DNA of 8,225 bases from Lysobacteraceae bacterium. Lineage in GTDB: Bacteria; Pseudomonadota; Gammaproteobacteria; Xanthomonadales; Xanthomonadaceae. Shown here in pieces: positions 1 to 6,918 of the stretch (the stretch's first letter is position 1; the number at the start of each line of letters is the position of its first letter). The notes beneath the pieces were generated by a model. It made no database searches, had not been told where the DNA came from, and saw only the letters and a list, made by a program, of their open reading frames with translations. Position numbers and translations under genes: made by a program. Location of the stretch: positions 1-8,225 of the forward strand of contig SEHC01000140.1 in NCBI GenBank assembly GCA_004173415.1. The letters are read 5' to 3'.

Positions 1-1119
1 CCGCTGGCGATCCAGCAGACCATCAGCGTGTACCTGATCGCCTACGCGGCGATGAGCATCGTCCACGGGCCGCTGTCCGATGCGATCGGCCGCCGTTCGG
101 TGATCCTGGGGGGCATGCTGGTGTTCACCCTGGCTTCGGTCGGCTGCGCGCTGGCCACCGACCTGCCGACCCTGCTGGCGTTCCGCGCGGTCCAGGGCCT
201 GTCCGCCGGGGCCGGGCAGATCGTCGGCCGCGCGGCGATACGCGACCTGTTCCATGGCGATGACGCGCAACGTCTGATGAGCCAGGTGGCGATGATCTTC
301 GGCATCGCCCCGGCCATTGCGCCCCTGGTCGGCGGCTGGATCCTGGGCTGGGCCGAGTGGCCGGTGATCTTCTGGTTCCTGACCGCGTTCTCGGGCCTGC
401 TGCTGCTGGCCACCTGGTCGTGGTTTCCCGAGACCCACCCGCCGGATCGGCGCGTGCCGCTGGCGATGCGCAGCCTGGTGCGCGATTACGTGGCGATCTT
501 CCTCAATCCCCGCTTCCAACGGCTGGCGGCGGCGAGTTCGTTCAATTTCGCCGGCATGTTCCTGTACATCGCCTCGGCCCCGGTGCTGGTGATGCAGCAC
601 CTGCACCTGGGGGAACGGGATTTCGGCTGGCTGTTCATCCCCACCATCGGCGGCATGGTGGTGGGCGCGTACCTGTCGGGCCGCGCGGCCGGGCGCATGA
701 GTGGCGATGCGCTGACCCGGATCGGCTTCGTGGTCGGCGGGATCGGCGCATTGATCCACGTCGCCTACGCTGCGCTGGCCGATCCGTTCGCCATTCCCTG
801 GGCGGTCCTGCCGCTGTTCCTGACCGGGGTCGGCGTGGCCCTGATCTTCCCGATCCTGACCCTGGCGATCCTCGACATGTATCCGCGCCAGCGCGGATCG
901 GCCTCGTCGCTGCAGGCCTTCACCAGCCTGGTGGTGGCGGCACTGGTGTCGGGGGCGATGTCGCCCTGGCTGAGCCATTCGACCCTGTACCTGGCCCTGG
1001 GCAGCGCCTCGCTGACCTTGCTGGGCTGGGCGTTCTGGCGCTGGGAGCGCAATGTCTGCCAGCGCCTGCCGGCCTGCCCGCAGGAAACCACCGCGGTGGA
1101 ACCGGCCGATCCGCTTTGA
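1..1119 (+). CDS. Bcr/CflA-family MFS drug efflux transporter, 5' end missing
   Basis: This is the last 372 codons of a Major Facilitator Superfamily proton-coupled exporter of the inner membrane, closest in pattern to the Bcr/CflA (bicyclomycin/chloramphenicol resistance) group. The frame is open to the left edge and its first visible residues (QQTISVYLIAYA) match the end of the family's first membrane helix, so the GTG at 28 is an internal valine and not the start. About 30-40 residues are missing, judged from the usual family length of about 400. MFS motif A is clear at visible residues 23-32 (GPLSDAIGRR). It is followed by alternating hydrophobic segments, the central cytoplasmic loop after PETHP, and a second half with several more helices. 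The tail is short and polar. The family and fold are secure; the substrate cannot be read from sequence. The next plus-strand gene begins 40 bases after the TGA. Confidence 0.93.
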   Translation, partial: PLAIQQTISVYLIAYAAMSIVHGPLSDAIGRRSVILGGMLVFTLASVGCALATDLPTLLAFRAVQGLSAGAGQIVGRAAIRDLFHGDDAQRLMSQVAMIFGIAPAIAPLVGGWILGWAEWPVIFWFLTAFSGLLLLATWSWFPETHPPDRRVPLAMRSLVRDYVAIFLNPRFQRLAAASSFNFAGMFLYIASAPVLVMQHLHLGERDFGWLFIPTIGGMVVGAYLSGRAAGRMSGDALTRIGFVVGGIGALIHVAYAALADPFAIPWAVLPLFLTGVGVALIFPILTLAILDMYPRQRGSASSLQAFTSLVVAALVSGAMSPWLSHSTLYLALGSASLTLLGWAFWRWERNVCQRLPACPQETTAVEPADPL

Positions 1120-1159
1120 GGCGATACTGGCCGCCCCTGCGGCCCCGGTGACGGACCCG

Positions 1160-1567
1160 ATGAGCAACAACACCAAGAGCGGCCGCCCAGCCGGAAAGAA
1201 AACCAGAGCAACGGAGCCCGCGACGACCCGCGCGCCGGCCACCGCGATCGAGCCGCATGCCGAGCTGCGCGACCAGCAGGGCCGCCTGCTGGCCGGCATC
1301 GTCCGTCGCGACGGCGAATGGGTGCTGGGCATGGATGGCAGGATCGCGGGCAGCAGCGCCAGCGCCGCGCATGTGTTCGCCATGGTCCGTCGTGCCGGGT
1401 CGTTGCACGAATCGCAGGGCACGCCGGTGCGGCTGACCTGGTCGGATGCGTTGAAGGCTGCGGCCGAAGCCGAAGCCACCGCGATGGGCCTGAGCTTCGA
1501 GCAATTCGAGGCGCAGCTGGGCCGGGCGATGGAAGCCGCCGGCACTGGAGCGGCCGCGGCGGACTGA
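1160..1567 (+). CDS. Small protein of unknown function, Lys/Ala-rich N-terminus
   Basis: A 135-residue protein that I do not recognise. Residues 1-32 are rich in K, R, A, T and P and look disordered. The rest (from about EPHAELRDQQG) looks folded: a short strand-rich stretch (LLAGIVRRDGEWVLGMDGRI) followed by a probably helical, alanine-rich C-terminal half (SWSDALK-like region, then FEQFEAQLGRAMEAA). There is no signal peptide, membrane segment or cysteine, so it is probably cytoplasmic. I chose the ATG at 1160 because the protein looks natural from there, although its Shine-Dalgarno is poor. An in-frame ATG at 1052 has GGGAG just upstream and would give 171 residues, but the extra part lies mostly inside the MFS gene and is Arg/Pro-rich like an out-of-frame reading. 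The 40-base gap to the MFS gene permits co-transcription. It converges with the protease gene on the other strand. Confidence 0.72.
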   Translation: MSNNTKSGRPAGKKTRATEPATTRAPATAIEPHAELRDQQGRLLAGIVRRDGEWVLGMDGRIAGSSASAAHVFAMVRRAGSLHESQGTPVRLTWSDALKAAAEAEATAMGLSFEQFEAQLGRAMEAAGTGAAAAD

Positions 1568-1592
1568 CGGCCCGGCGGTGCCTGAAGACAGA

Positions 1593-1608
1593 AGCCGGCT
1601 TTCGCCGG
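1593..1608 (-). terminator. Second, weaker GNRA-loop hairpin after the protease gene
   Basis: On the minus strand this reads CCGGC-GAAA-GCCGG, a 5-bp stem with a GAAA (GNRA) loop, followed by TTCTGTCTT. It shares a 16-base core with the stronger hairpin at 1630-1647, so the two form a tandem repeat about 37 bases apart. It lies downstream of the protease stop and downstream of the plus-strand gene ending at 1567. It is likely a back-up terminator; the T-run is weak. Confidence 0.5.
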
Positions 1609-1629
1609 AGCGGCGTGGCGGAAGCAGAA

Positions 1630-1647
1630 AGCCGGCTTTCGCCGGCT
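1630..1647 (-). terminator. GNRA-loop hairpin, likely terminator of the protease gene
   Basis: A perfect 7-bp inverted repeat with a 4-base loop. On the minus strand it reads AGCCGGC-GAAA-GCCGGCT, followed by TTCTGCTT. It begins about 30 bases past the protease stop codon. The GAAA loop and the T-richer flank both favour the minus strand, but the symmetric stem could also slow transcription arriving from the plus strand, since the two flanking genes converge here. Confidence 0.65.
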
Positions 1648-1677
1648 CCTGCGGGACGCTTGGATACTGCGCCGGAG

Positions 1678-3450
1678 TCAGGGTTCGAACGGACCCATCA
1701 GGCGCGGTTGCCCGGCACGCGGAATCGCGGCGGGCTGCGAGGAGGGCGACACGGCGGATGCCGCCCGTGGAAGCCGGGGCTGCGATCCATTGACCCGCTG
1801 CCTGCCGATGGTCGACACGCTGCGCGAGACGCTGTGGGTCAGGCCGCCGTTGTCGGTCACCGTCAGGGTGACGGTGTAGACGCCCAGCGCGGCATAGGTC
1901 CTGACCGGGTTGGCCGCGGTCGAGCTGCCGCCGTCACCGAAGGTCCAGGCGCGCGAGGCGATGCTGCCGCCGGCATCGGTGGAAGTGTCGGTGAAGCTGA
2001 TGGTCTTGCCGTTGACCGTATGGGTGAAGTTGGCCACGGGCGCGGTGTTGGCCGGGGTCGGCGCAAGAAACTGCTTGAGCTGTGGGAACACCACGTCGAA
2101 GCGGGAGTAGTAGTCGCGGTTGTCGGGGTTGCTCAACGAGCCCGAGTTGACGCACAGGGCGGAACCGCCGTAGAGCCCGCCGCGCAGGTAATAACCGTTC
2201 GCATCGCTGCTGAAAAGACCCGATCCGCTGCTGCCGCCTTCGGTGGTGCCGCTGAGCCAGCCGACCTCGATGTTGGCGGCATCCAGGCCCAGGCGCTGGC
2301 CCAGGGACACCTTCTTGGCATCCCCGGCAGGATGGTGGATGCCGGTGATATTGCTGGAAGCCGGCAGCGCGTTCGCGTCCCAGCCGGCATAGGTGGAGCC
2401 GGCCGGCGGCGTGTTGCGCAGCCGCAGCAGCAGTGCGTCGGTGGTGGCGTCCGAATACAGGTAGTCGGCGCCTCCGGCCAGCAGTACCCGGCCGCCCGCG
2501 ACCACGGTGCCGCTGTTGCAGCTGCTGGCTTCGTACTTCCAGTAGGTGTTGAGGGTCGAGGCCACCGTCTGGTTCTCGATGCAGTGGTTGGCCGAGTAGA
2601 ACCAAGGAATCTGCGAGGTCGCGACGGTGTCGTTCAGCAGGGTCCCGGTGCAGATGTAGCTGATGCCGTCGACCACGAACGACATGTGCGCCACCGCGTT
2701 CTTGGCGGCGACGAAGTTGGCGCCGAGTTCGTTGACGCGGCAGGCGGTGTCGACGTTGCAGGTACCCGATTCGCCGATCTTCTCCACCATCTTGAAATCC
2801 CGCGTGCTGTTGGTCAGCAGGTGGGACAGGAGCGGCGCCTGCAGGCGGGTGCGCTGGTAGGGGATGCCCGCCGGCACATAGACCTCGATGTGCTGCTTCT
2901 GGCCGTCGGTGGCCGGGGTCCAGAACACTCCTTGCCGGTCGGTCAAGGCGAGGATTTCCCTGCCGCTCATCACTGCCACGATCCGTGAAGGATCCGAAGA
3001 GCCGGAGAAACGGAGTTCGGCCCGCGGGTCCAGCGTTTCCACCTTCAGTCCCACGCGAATCCCCAGCGCGAGTGGCGAGGTCACCTCAAGCCGGGTCACC
3101 GCGCCGCCGTGGGCCGAGGCGATCCAGCCAAGGGCGGGCAGTACCGGGCTGGCGCTCCCTTCCGACACTGCGCTTCGCGCCACGCCGATCTGCACCGGCT
3201 TCATGCGCCGGGTCTCGTTGTGCTTCTGGACCTGGAGGATCCGCGCCGCCGGGAGCTCCCGGTACTGCAGGCGCGCGACCCGCGCCGACGGAAAGCCATT
3301 GCTGCGCCATTTTTGCGCAGTGGCGGTCGCGACAGGCGTCCTGGCGGACTCGCCCTGGACGCGCGGGGCTGCACTGGTGGCATGGGAGAAAGTGGCGGTG
3401 CCGAGGCCAAGCAGGCCGGCCAGCGCGATGGCGAATGCTCGATTGTTCAA
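1678..3450 (-). CDS. Secreted Lys-C-like serine endopeptidase with a PKD domain
   Basis: A 590-residue preproprotease of the trypsin-fold lysyl endopeptidase (Lys-C / Achromobacter protease I) type. Seen in sequence: a signal peptide (MNNRAFAIALAGLLGLG, likely cleavage after FSHA); a propeptide of about 200 residues; a catalytic domain opening with ESGTCNVDTAC; His289 in SANHC; probable Asp338 in TDALLLRL; Ser408 in GGSSGSG; and one PKD domain (about 473-550) with the WTFGDGG core. An aspartate in DNRDYYSR lines up, from memory, with the Lys-C residue that reads lysine, so lysine specificity is plausible but not proven. I placed the start at TTG 3450 because GGAAGGA lies 8 bases upstream and it gives a compact signal peptide. 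The in-frame ATG at 3504 has no clear Shine-Dalgarno and would add 18 residues. Close Lys-C relatives carry a further C-terminal domain after PKD; here about 40 Arg/Pro-rich residues replace it. GNRA hairpins follow the stop. Confidence 0.9.
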   Translation of the reverse strand: MNNRAFAIALAGLLGLGTATFSHATSAAPRVQGESARTPVATATAQKWRSNGFPSARVARLQYRELPAARILQVQKHNETRRMKPVQIGVARSAVSEGSASPVLPALGWIASAHGGAVTRLEVTSPLALGIRVGLKVETLDPRAELRFSGSSDPSRIVAVMSGREILALTDRQGVFWTPATDGQKQHIEVYVPAGIPYQRTRLQAPLLSHLLTNSTRDFKMVEKIGESGTCNVDTACRVNELGANFVAAKNAVAHMSFVVDGISYICTGTLLNDTVATSQIPWFYSANHCIENQTVASTLNTYWKYEASSCNSGTVVAGGRVLLAGGADYLYSDATTDALLLRLRNTPPAGSTYAGWDANALPASSNITGIHHPAGDAKKVSLGQRLGLDAANIEVGWLSGTTEGGSSGSGLFSSDANGYYLRGGLYGGSALCVNSGSLSNPDNRDYYSRFDVVFPQLKQFLAPTPANTAPVANFTHTVNGKTISFTDTSTDAGGSIASRAWTFGDGGSSTAANPVRTYAALGVYTVTLTVTDNGGLTHSVSRSVSTIGRQRVNGSQPRLPRAASAVSPSSQPAAIPRAGQPRLMGPFEP

Positions 3451-3458
3451 GGACAGGA

Positions 3459-3465
3459 TCCTTCC
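3459..3465 (-). promoter_or_regulatory. Ribosome binding site fixing the TTG start of the protease
   Basis: The minus strand reads GGAAGGA, and its AAGGA core ends 8 bases before TTG at 3450. This decides between TTG 3450 and ATG 3504. The CTG at 3456 is only 2 bases from the site and so is unlikely. Confidence 0.65.
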
Positions 3466-3530
3466 GGTGCAGCGAGGGTTGGGAGTATGCAGGACCTGGG
3501 ACATCGCACTCGGGCGGATCCGCAGGAGCG

Positions 3531-3560
3531 AATGTAGCAGCTAGGTCCGCTGGTGATAAA
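3531..3560 (-). promoter_or_regulatory. Possible sigma-70-like promoter for the protease
   Basis: The minus strand has TTTATC (3560-3555), an 18-base spacer and TACATT (3536-3531). Matches to the -35 and -10 consensus are only 3/6 and 4/6. Its position in the 269-base gap between the M2 stop and the protease TTG start is suitable, and the gap is the only relatively AT-rich patch nearby. This is weak evidence, because promoters in this bacterial group are loosely conserved. The rest of the gap holds the hairpin at 3671-3696 and no gene I can support. Confidence 0.25.
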
Positions 3561-3670
3561 GCGCGGTGGACGCCGGGCAGCCGGCAAATGCATTCGCGCG
3601 CAGCGGTGGCTGCGCTGGCCGCGCCGCGGTACCGGCCCGCTCCCGCAACCCGCATCCCGGTGGCAGAACG

Positions 3671-3696
3671 AAGAGGCCGGCTTGCGCCGGCCTCTT
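3671..3696 (-). terminator. Strong GNRA-loop hairpin, terminator of the M2 peptidase gene
   Basis: An 11-bp perfect inverted repeat: the minus strand reads AAGAGGCCGGC, loop GCAA, GCCGGCCTCTT, then CGTTCT. It starts about 24 bases past the M2 stop codon. The stem is strong, and its A-rich left arm and T-ending right arm are typical of an intrinsic terminator, although no long T-run follows. It shares the GCCGGC stem plus GNRA loop design with the hairpins at 1593 and 1630. Confidence 0.75.
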
Positions 3697-3719
3697 CGGG
3701 TGTCACCACCGGGCTGCGG

Positions 3720-5711
3720 TCAGCCCTTCGCGGGGGTTGCCTCCGGCTTTGCCGCGGCCGCGACCGGCGCCTGCCAGCCGCAGGTCTTGCCCTGGTTCTG
3801 TTCCTTCAGCCAGGTCTGCAGCGGGGCGAAGTATTCCAGCACCGCGCTCGCGTCGGCCTTCTCGGTGCCGGTGAGTTCCTTCAGCGTGGCCTGCCATGGC
3901 TGGCTGGAACCCTTCTCCAGCATCGCCCAGAACTTCTGCCCGGCGGCCTTGTTGCCATAGAAGCTGCACTCGTACAGCGGTCCCTTGAAGCCGGCGGCGT
4001 CGCACAGGCCCTTGTAGAACTGGAACTGCAGGATGTGCGAGAGGAAGTAGCGCGTGTACGGGGTATTGCCGGGCACGTGGTACTTGGCGCCCGCATCGAA
4101 GAAGTCCTCGCCGCGCGCGGTCACCGGGGCCACGCCCTGGTACTTGGCCTTCAGGTCCCACCAGGCCTGGTTGTACTGGTCCGGCTTGATCGAACCGTCG
4201 AACACGCCCCAGCGCCAGCGGTCGATCATCAACCCGAACGGCAGGAACGAAACCTTGGCCAGGGCCATGCGCATCTGCGAATTGATCAACGCCTCGTTGC
4301 CCAGCTGCGGGGTGCCGACCAGGTCGATCGAGTTGAGGTACTGCGGGGTCATGGCCAGCACGATGGTGTCGCCGATGGCCTCGTGGAAGCCGTCGTTGGC
4401 GCCGCCCTGGAACAGCGGCGCCTGCTTGTTGTAGGCCAGGTCGTAGTAGATGTGCCCGAGCTCGTGGTAGATGGTGGTGAAGTCTTCCTCGTTCGGCTTG
4501 ATGCACATCTTGGTGCGCACGTCGCCGGCCATGTTCATGTCCCAGGCGCTGGCGTGGCAGACCACGTCGCGGTCCAGCGGCTTGATGAACTGGGTCTTCT
4601 GCCAGTAGCTCTCAGGCAGCTTGGGCATGCCCAGCGAGACGTAGAAATCCTCGGCCCGGCGGGTCATCTGCCTGGCCACGGAAAGCTGCGCGGCGCGCTC
4701 GGCGGCGAACAGCTTCTCGGTGTTCGGGCTGGGCCCGGCCTTGGCCATTTCGCGGGTGTAGTCCTGCTGGTACTGCTTTTCCAGCGAGGCGGTGATGTCC
4801 AGGGTGCCGGCGCCCTTGTAGGGTTCCAGCATGTCCCACAGGTTGCCCCAGTCCTGCTGCCACATGTTGCCCATCAGGTGGGCCGGCAGCAGGCCGTTGA
4901 CCTGGCCCTTGTCGCTTCCGTACTGCGTCTCAAGCTTGCCGCGCGTGTAGCAGTGCAGCTGTTCGTACAGTGGCTTGACCTGGCCCCAGAGGCGATCGGT
5001 CTCGGCGGCGATCTCGGCCGGGGTCATGTCGTAGCCGCTGCGCCACATCTCGCCGGTGTCGGCGAAACCCATCTCCTTGGCGCCTTCGTTGACCAGTTCG
5101 GCGAAGCGCGTGTAGTCCTTGCGCATCGGCTGGGCGATGCTGTGCCAGCCCTGCCACGCGTCCAGCTGCTGGTCGTAGTCGCGGCTGCTGCGCAGCACGT
5201 CCTCGAGGTCGCCGAGCTGGCGGCACTGCTTCGCGTCGCCCTCGCCCTTGCAGTAGCTGCCCGAGCCGTACATGCCTTCCATCTTGGTGGCCAGCTGGGT
5301 CAGCTCAGCCAGCTTGGCCGGATCCTTCGGCGCCGGCATCGAGGTGGCCAGCTTCAGCAGCTGGATGGACCGTGCCGTGGCCGGGCTCATCGGCTGGCCC
5401 TCGAACTTGCGGGCCTGCTCGATCCAGCTGTTGAGCTGGGTCAGGTAGCGTTCGTTGGACTTGGCCGCGATCATCGCGGTGTCGTCGTTGATGTAGGTCG
5501 AGGACAGCCACTGCGCCGAATTGATCTCCGGGTACATCTTGCGCACTTCGTCGTTCACGCGCGCGATGAACTGGTCCGCGGTCTCGCCCTTGGGCGCGGC
5601 GGCGGTGGGCTTGGCCGCAGGAGCGGGCGCTTCGCCGTCCTTCTTGCAGGCGGAGAGCGAGATCACGCTGGCGCCGATGGCGAGCGCGAGCAGGAGGTGG
5701 CGTTGCTTCAC
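3720..5711 (-). CDS. M2-family peptidyl-dipeptidase (bacterial ACE homologue), lipoprotein
   Basis: A 663-residue zinc dicarboxypeptidase of peptidase family M2, homologous to angiotensin-converting enzyme, expected to release dipeptides from peptide C-termini. The zinc site is complete: HELGH at 416-420 and Glu444 in HEAIGD. The 28-residue spacing from the first His to the Glu equals that of human ACE (383 to 411). The substrate-binding stretch YHVPGNTPYTRYF, with its His and Tyr, is also present. The N-terminus (MKQRHLLLALAIG, then SLSAC) is a lipoprotein signal with a lipobox at LSAC, so the enzyme should be anchored in the envelope, followed by a flexible Ala/Pro/Lys linker. The start is GTG 5711, with AAGGA 8 bases upstream; more upstream in-frame codons give an unconvincing Arg/Pro-rich leader. 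Length and layout match intact family members. It lies 43 bases after the broken YrbL-like gene and may share its transcript; a strong hairpin follows. The physiological substrate is unknown. Confidence 0.96.
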   Translation of the reverse strand: MKQRHLLLALAIGASVISLSACKKDGEAPAPAAKPTAAAPKGETADQFIARVNDEVRKMYPEINSAQWLSSTYINDDTAMIAAKSNERYLTQLNSWIEQARKFEGQPMSPATARSIQLLKLATSMPAPKDPAKLAELTQLATKMEGMYGSGSYCKGEGDAKQCRQLGDLEDVLRSSRDYDQQLDAWQGWHSIAQPMRKDYTRFAELVNEGAKEMGFADTGEMWRSGYDMTPAEIAAETDRLWGQVKPLYEQLHCYTRGKLETQYGSDKGQVNGLLPAHLMGNMWQQDWGNLWDMLEPYKGAGTLDITASLEKQYQQDYTREMAKAGPSPNTEKLFAAERAAQLSVARQMTRRAEDFYVSLGMPKLPESYWQKTQFIKPLDRDVVCHASAWDMNMAGDVRTKMCIKPNEEDFTTIYHELGHIYYDLAYNKQAPLFQGGANDGFHEAIGDTIVLAMTPQYLNSIDLVGTPQLGNEALINSQMRMALAKVSFLPFGLMIDRWRWGVFDGSIKPDQYNQAWWDLKAKYQGVAPVTARGEDFFDAGAKYHVPGNTPYTRYFLSHILQFQFYKGLCDAAGFKGPLYECSFYGNKAAGQKFWAMLEKGSSQPWQATLKELTGTEKADASAVLEYFAPLQTWLKEQNQGKTCGWQAPVAAAAKPEATPAKG

Positions 5712-5719
5712 AGGGAGAA

Positions 5720-5724
5720 TCCTT
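5720..5724 (-). promoter_or_regulatory. Ribosome binding site fixing the GTG start of the M2 peptidase
   Basis: The minus strand reads AAGGA, then 8 bases, then GTG at 5711. This supports the GTG start, which directly yields a canonical lipoprotein signal. Confidence 0.7.
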
Positions 5725-5754
5725 GGCGGGCGCGCAAGCGCTGGAACCGGAAGG

Positions 5755-6323
5755 CTAGTGCGGCCGTTGGCGTCCTGCAAGGGTCGCGGTCGCTGCCGGG
5801 GCACCGGCCAGCGCGGCGCGTATGCGCTCGCGCAGGCGCTGGCAGCGGCGCGCCAGCTTGCGATGCATCAGCCTGCGGGACCAGCGCGAGAGCGGAAGGA
5901 TCTCCTTGCCGCTCAGCACCGACTTGGCGTCCACGCAGACCAGATGAACAGGTGGCGGTAGAGGCTGGAAGCGGGCCGGCCGTCGTCCTGCAGCACGCAA
6001 TCGCAATGCAGGGCCGGGCCGGCGGCGGTGTCGACCACTCCGTGGCAGGCGGCCATGCGCCCATCGAGGGCCGCGCCAAGGCGCTGGCGCAGGCGCCGGT
6101 ACGCGCGCAGCTCGGTGCGGTTCTCACCGAGTGCGGGAACCCGCAGGGCCAGCCACCGGCGCAATCGCTGGCGGCGGCCGACGCGGGTGCGGTCGCCTGG
6201 CGGCAGTTCGAACTTGAGGCAGCGCGCCGGGTCATCGGGGTCGCGCGCGCAGACGCGATTGGCCCCGCGGGAAATGACCCGGAAGCCATTCCAGTATTCG
6301 TCCGTGGCGGTCCCGGCATCCAT
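5755..6323 (-). pseudogene. YrbL-like (PhoP regulatory network YrbL family) gene, frameshifted with missing middle
   Basis: Two halves of one protein lie in different frames. The first frame runs from ATG 6323 for 126 good codons (EYWNGFRVISRGANRV, PDDPARCLKFELP, ENRTELRAYRRL, then the strand with TAAGPALHCDCVLQDDG) to HLF at 5946, and then goes out of frame to a TGA at 5913. The second frame resumes at about 5943 with LVCVDAKSVLSGKEILPLSRW, continues with a basic tail, and stops at 5755. Against E. coli YrbL, recalled from memory, these align to its beginning and end. About 45-50 residues between them are absent, including the helix and the segment that resembles a kinase catalytic loop (KPQN in E. 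coli). The net loss is 3n+1 bases, so simple one-base slippage cannot restore it. The family has a protein-kinase-like fold and unclear biochemical function. The gene starts 23 bases after the HEACH protein's stop and has no good Shine-Dalgarno, which suggests translational coupling. Confidence 0.78.
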
Positions 6324-6346
6324 GGCTGCGGCAAGGCCGGGCGCGA

Positions 6347-6838
6347 CTAGCGCGCCGGTCCCGCCAGGCCCCGTTGCTGCAGCCAGGCCCGCGCATCGTC
6401 GGCATCCTGCTCGAACCAGGCGCGCGCGCTGCCGAGCCGGAACGTATAACCCCACGCGTCCATGTCCGCCATCAGCCGGTCGCGGCCGACCCCGGGAAGC
6501 GCGTCGGCCAGCAGGATCTGCAGGTAGCAGCTGGCGTCCTCCTCGGCGTCCGAATCGGTTGCGTCGGTATGCACCAGCGCGCGGCGTTCGGGGGGCAGGA
6601 CGATCAGGTGGCAGGCCTCGTGCAGCAGGGAGTGCACCGGCGTGTCGCCGCGCACGTAGACCGTGCTTGCGATCACCCCGGCTTCGCAGTCGCCCCAGAA
6701 GCTGCCGGGGATGGGTTCCTGTTCCGCAACCCGCTGCAGCCGCAGCCCGTGTCCCGAGAGCAGGGATTGGAGCGCGGCGAAATCCATGTCGGCAACGCGC
6801 AGCACGGCGGTCGCCGCGGCCTGTTCCTGCACCATCAT
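6347..6838 (-). CDS. Small conserved-type protein with an HExxH zinc-protease-like motif
   Basis: A 163-residue cytoplasmic-looking protein without a signal peptide. Its notable feature is HEACH at residues 73-77 within a hydrophobic helix (PVHSLLHEACHLIVLPPERR), the zinc-binding signature of many metallopeptidases. Acidic residues at 97 and 99-101 (DAEED) precede a helix-like CYLQILLADALPG and could supply a third zinc ligand; this is an inference. Other conserved-looking blocks are PGSFWGDCEAGVIAS and DAWGYTFRLGSARAWFE. The start at ATG 6838 has GGAGG 10 bases upstream; a second ATG directly follows. It lies about 80 bases after the minE remnant and 23 bases before the YrbL-like gene. I believe such proteins sit next to the min operon in related genomes, but I cannot confirm this here. 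The function is unknown: it could be a mini-metalloprotease or a protein that kept the fold only. Confidence 0.85.
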   Translation of the reverse strand: MMVQEQAAATAVLRVADMDFAALQSLLSGHGLRLQRVAEQEPIPGSFWGDCEAGVIASTVYVRGDTPVHSLLHEACHLIVLPPERRALVHTDATDSDAEEDASCYLQILLADALPGVGRDRLMADMDAWGYTFRLGSARAWFEQDADDARAWLQQRGLAGPAR

Positions 6839-6873
6839 TGCGACTGGGCCTCCACGGTTTACCTCGTCAGGGC

Positions 6874-6909
6874 GGCAGCGCGCACCGGCTCAGCGGCGCG
6901 CGCGCTGCC
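6874..6909 (-). repeat. 10-bp GC-rich inverted repeat after the min operon
   Basis: GGCAGCGCGC (6874-6883) and GCGCGCTGCC (6900-6909) are perfect inverted arms around a 16-base loop, in the gap between the minE remnant and the HEACH gene. It could be an attenuator or weak terminator for minCDE, but there is no T-run on either side and such GC-only pairing arises easily in this composition. Confidence 0.4.
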
Positions 6910-6918
6910 CCGGCCTGG

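Noticed and set aside
28..30. GTG as the start of the MFS transporter
   Set aside because: The frame is open to the left edge, and the residues before it continue the first membrane helix expected for the family.
1318..2988. A plus-strand frame open for 556 codons running from the small unknown gene across the protease
   Set aside because: It crosses a real plus-strand gene in another frame, the terminator hairpins, and the antisense of the protease. Its translation is Gly/Arg/Ala/Val-rich and low in information.
3703..4506. A minus-strand frame of 267 codons inside the M2 gene
   Set aside because: It overlaps the zinc-site half of the M2 peptidase in another frame and has Arg/His/Gly-rich composition typical of shadow frames.
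5708..6334. A minus-strand frame of 208 codons spanning the broken YrbL-like gene without interruption
   Set aside because: It is uninterrupted, but its translation is Pro/Ala/Arg/Ser-rich with no YrbL similarity. The recognisable halves lie in the other two frames.
2985..6350. A plus-strand frame open for 1121 codons, antisense to the M2 and YrbL-like genes
   Set aside because: It mirrors the real minus-strand genes. In GC-rich DNA with G/C third positions, antisense frames rarely contain stops. Its translation is Arg/Ala/Gly/His/Leu-rich with no domain, while the opposite strand encodes clear protein families.
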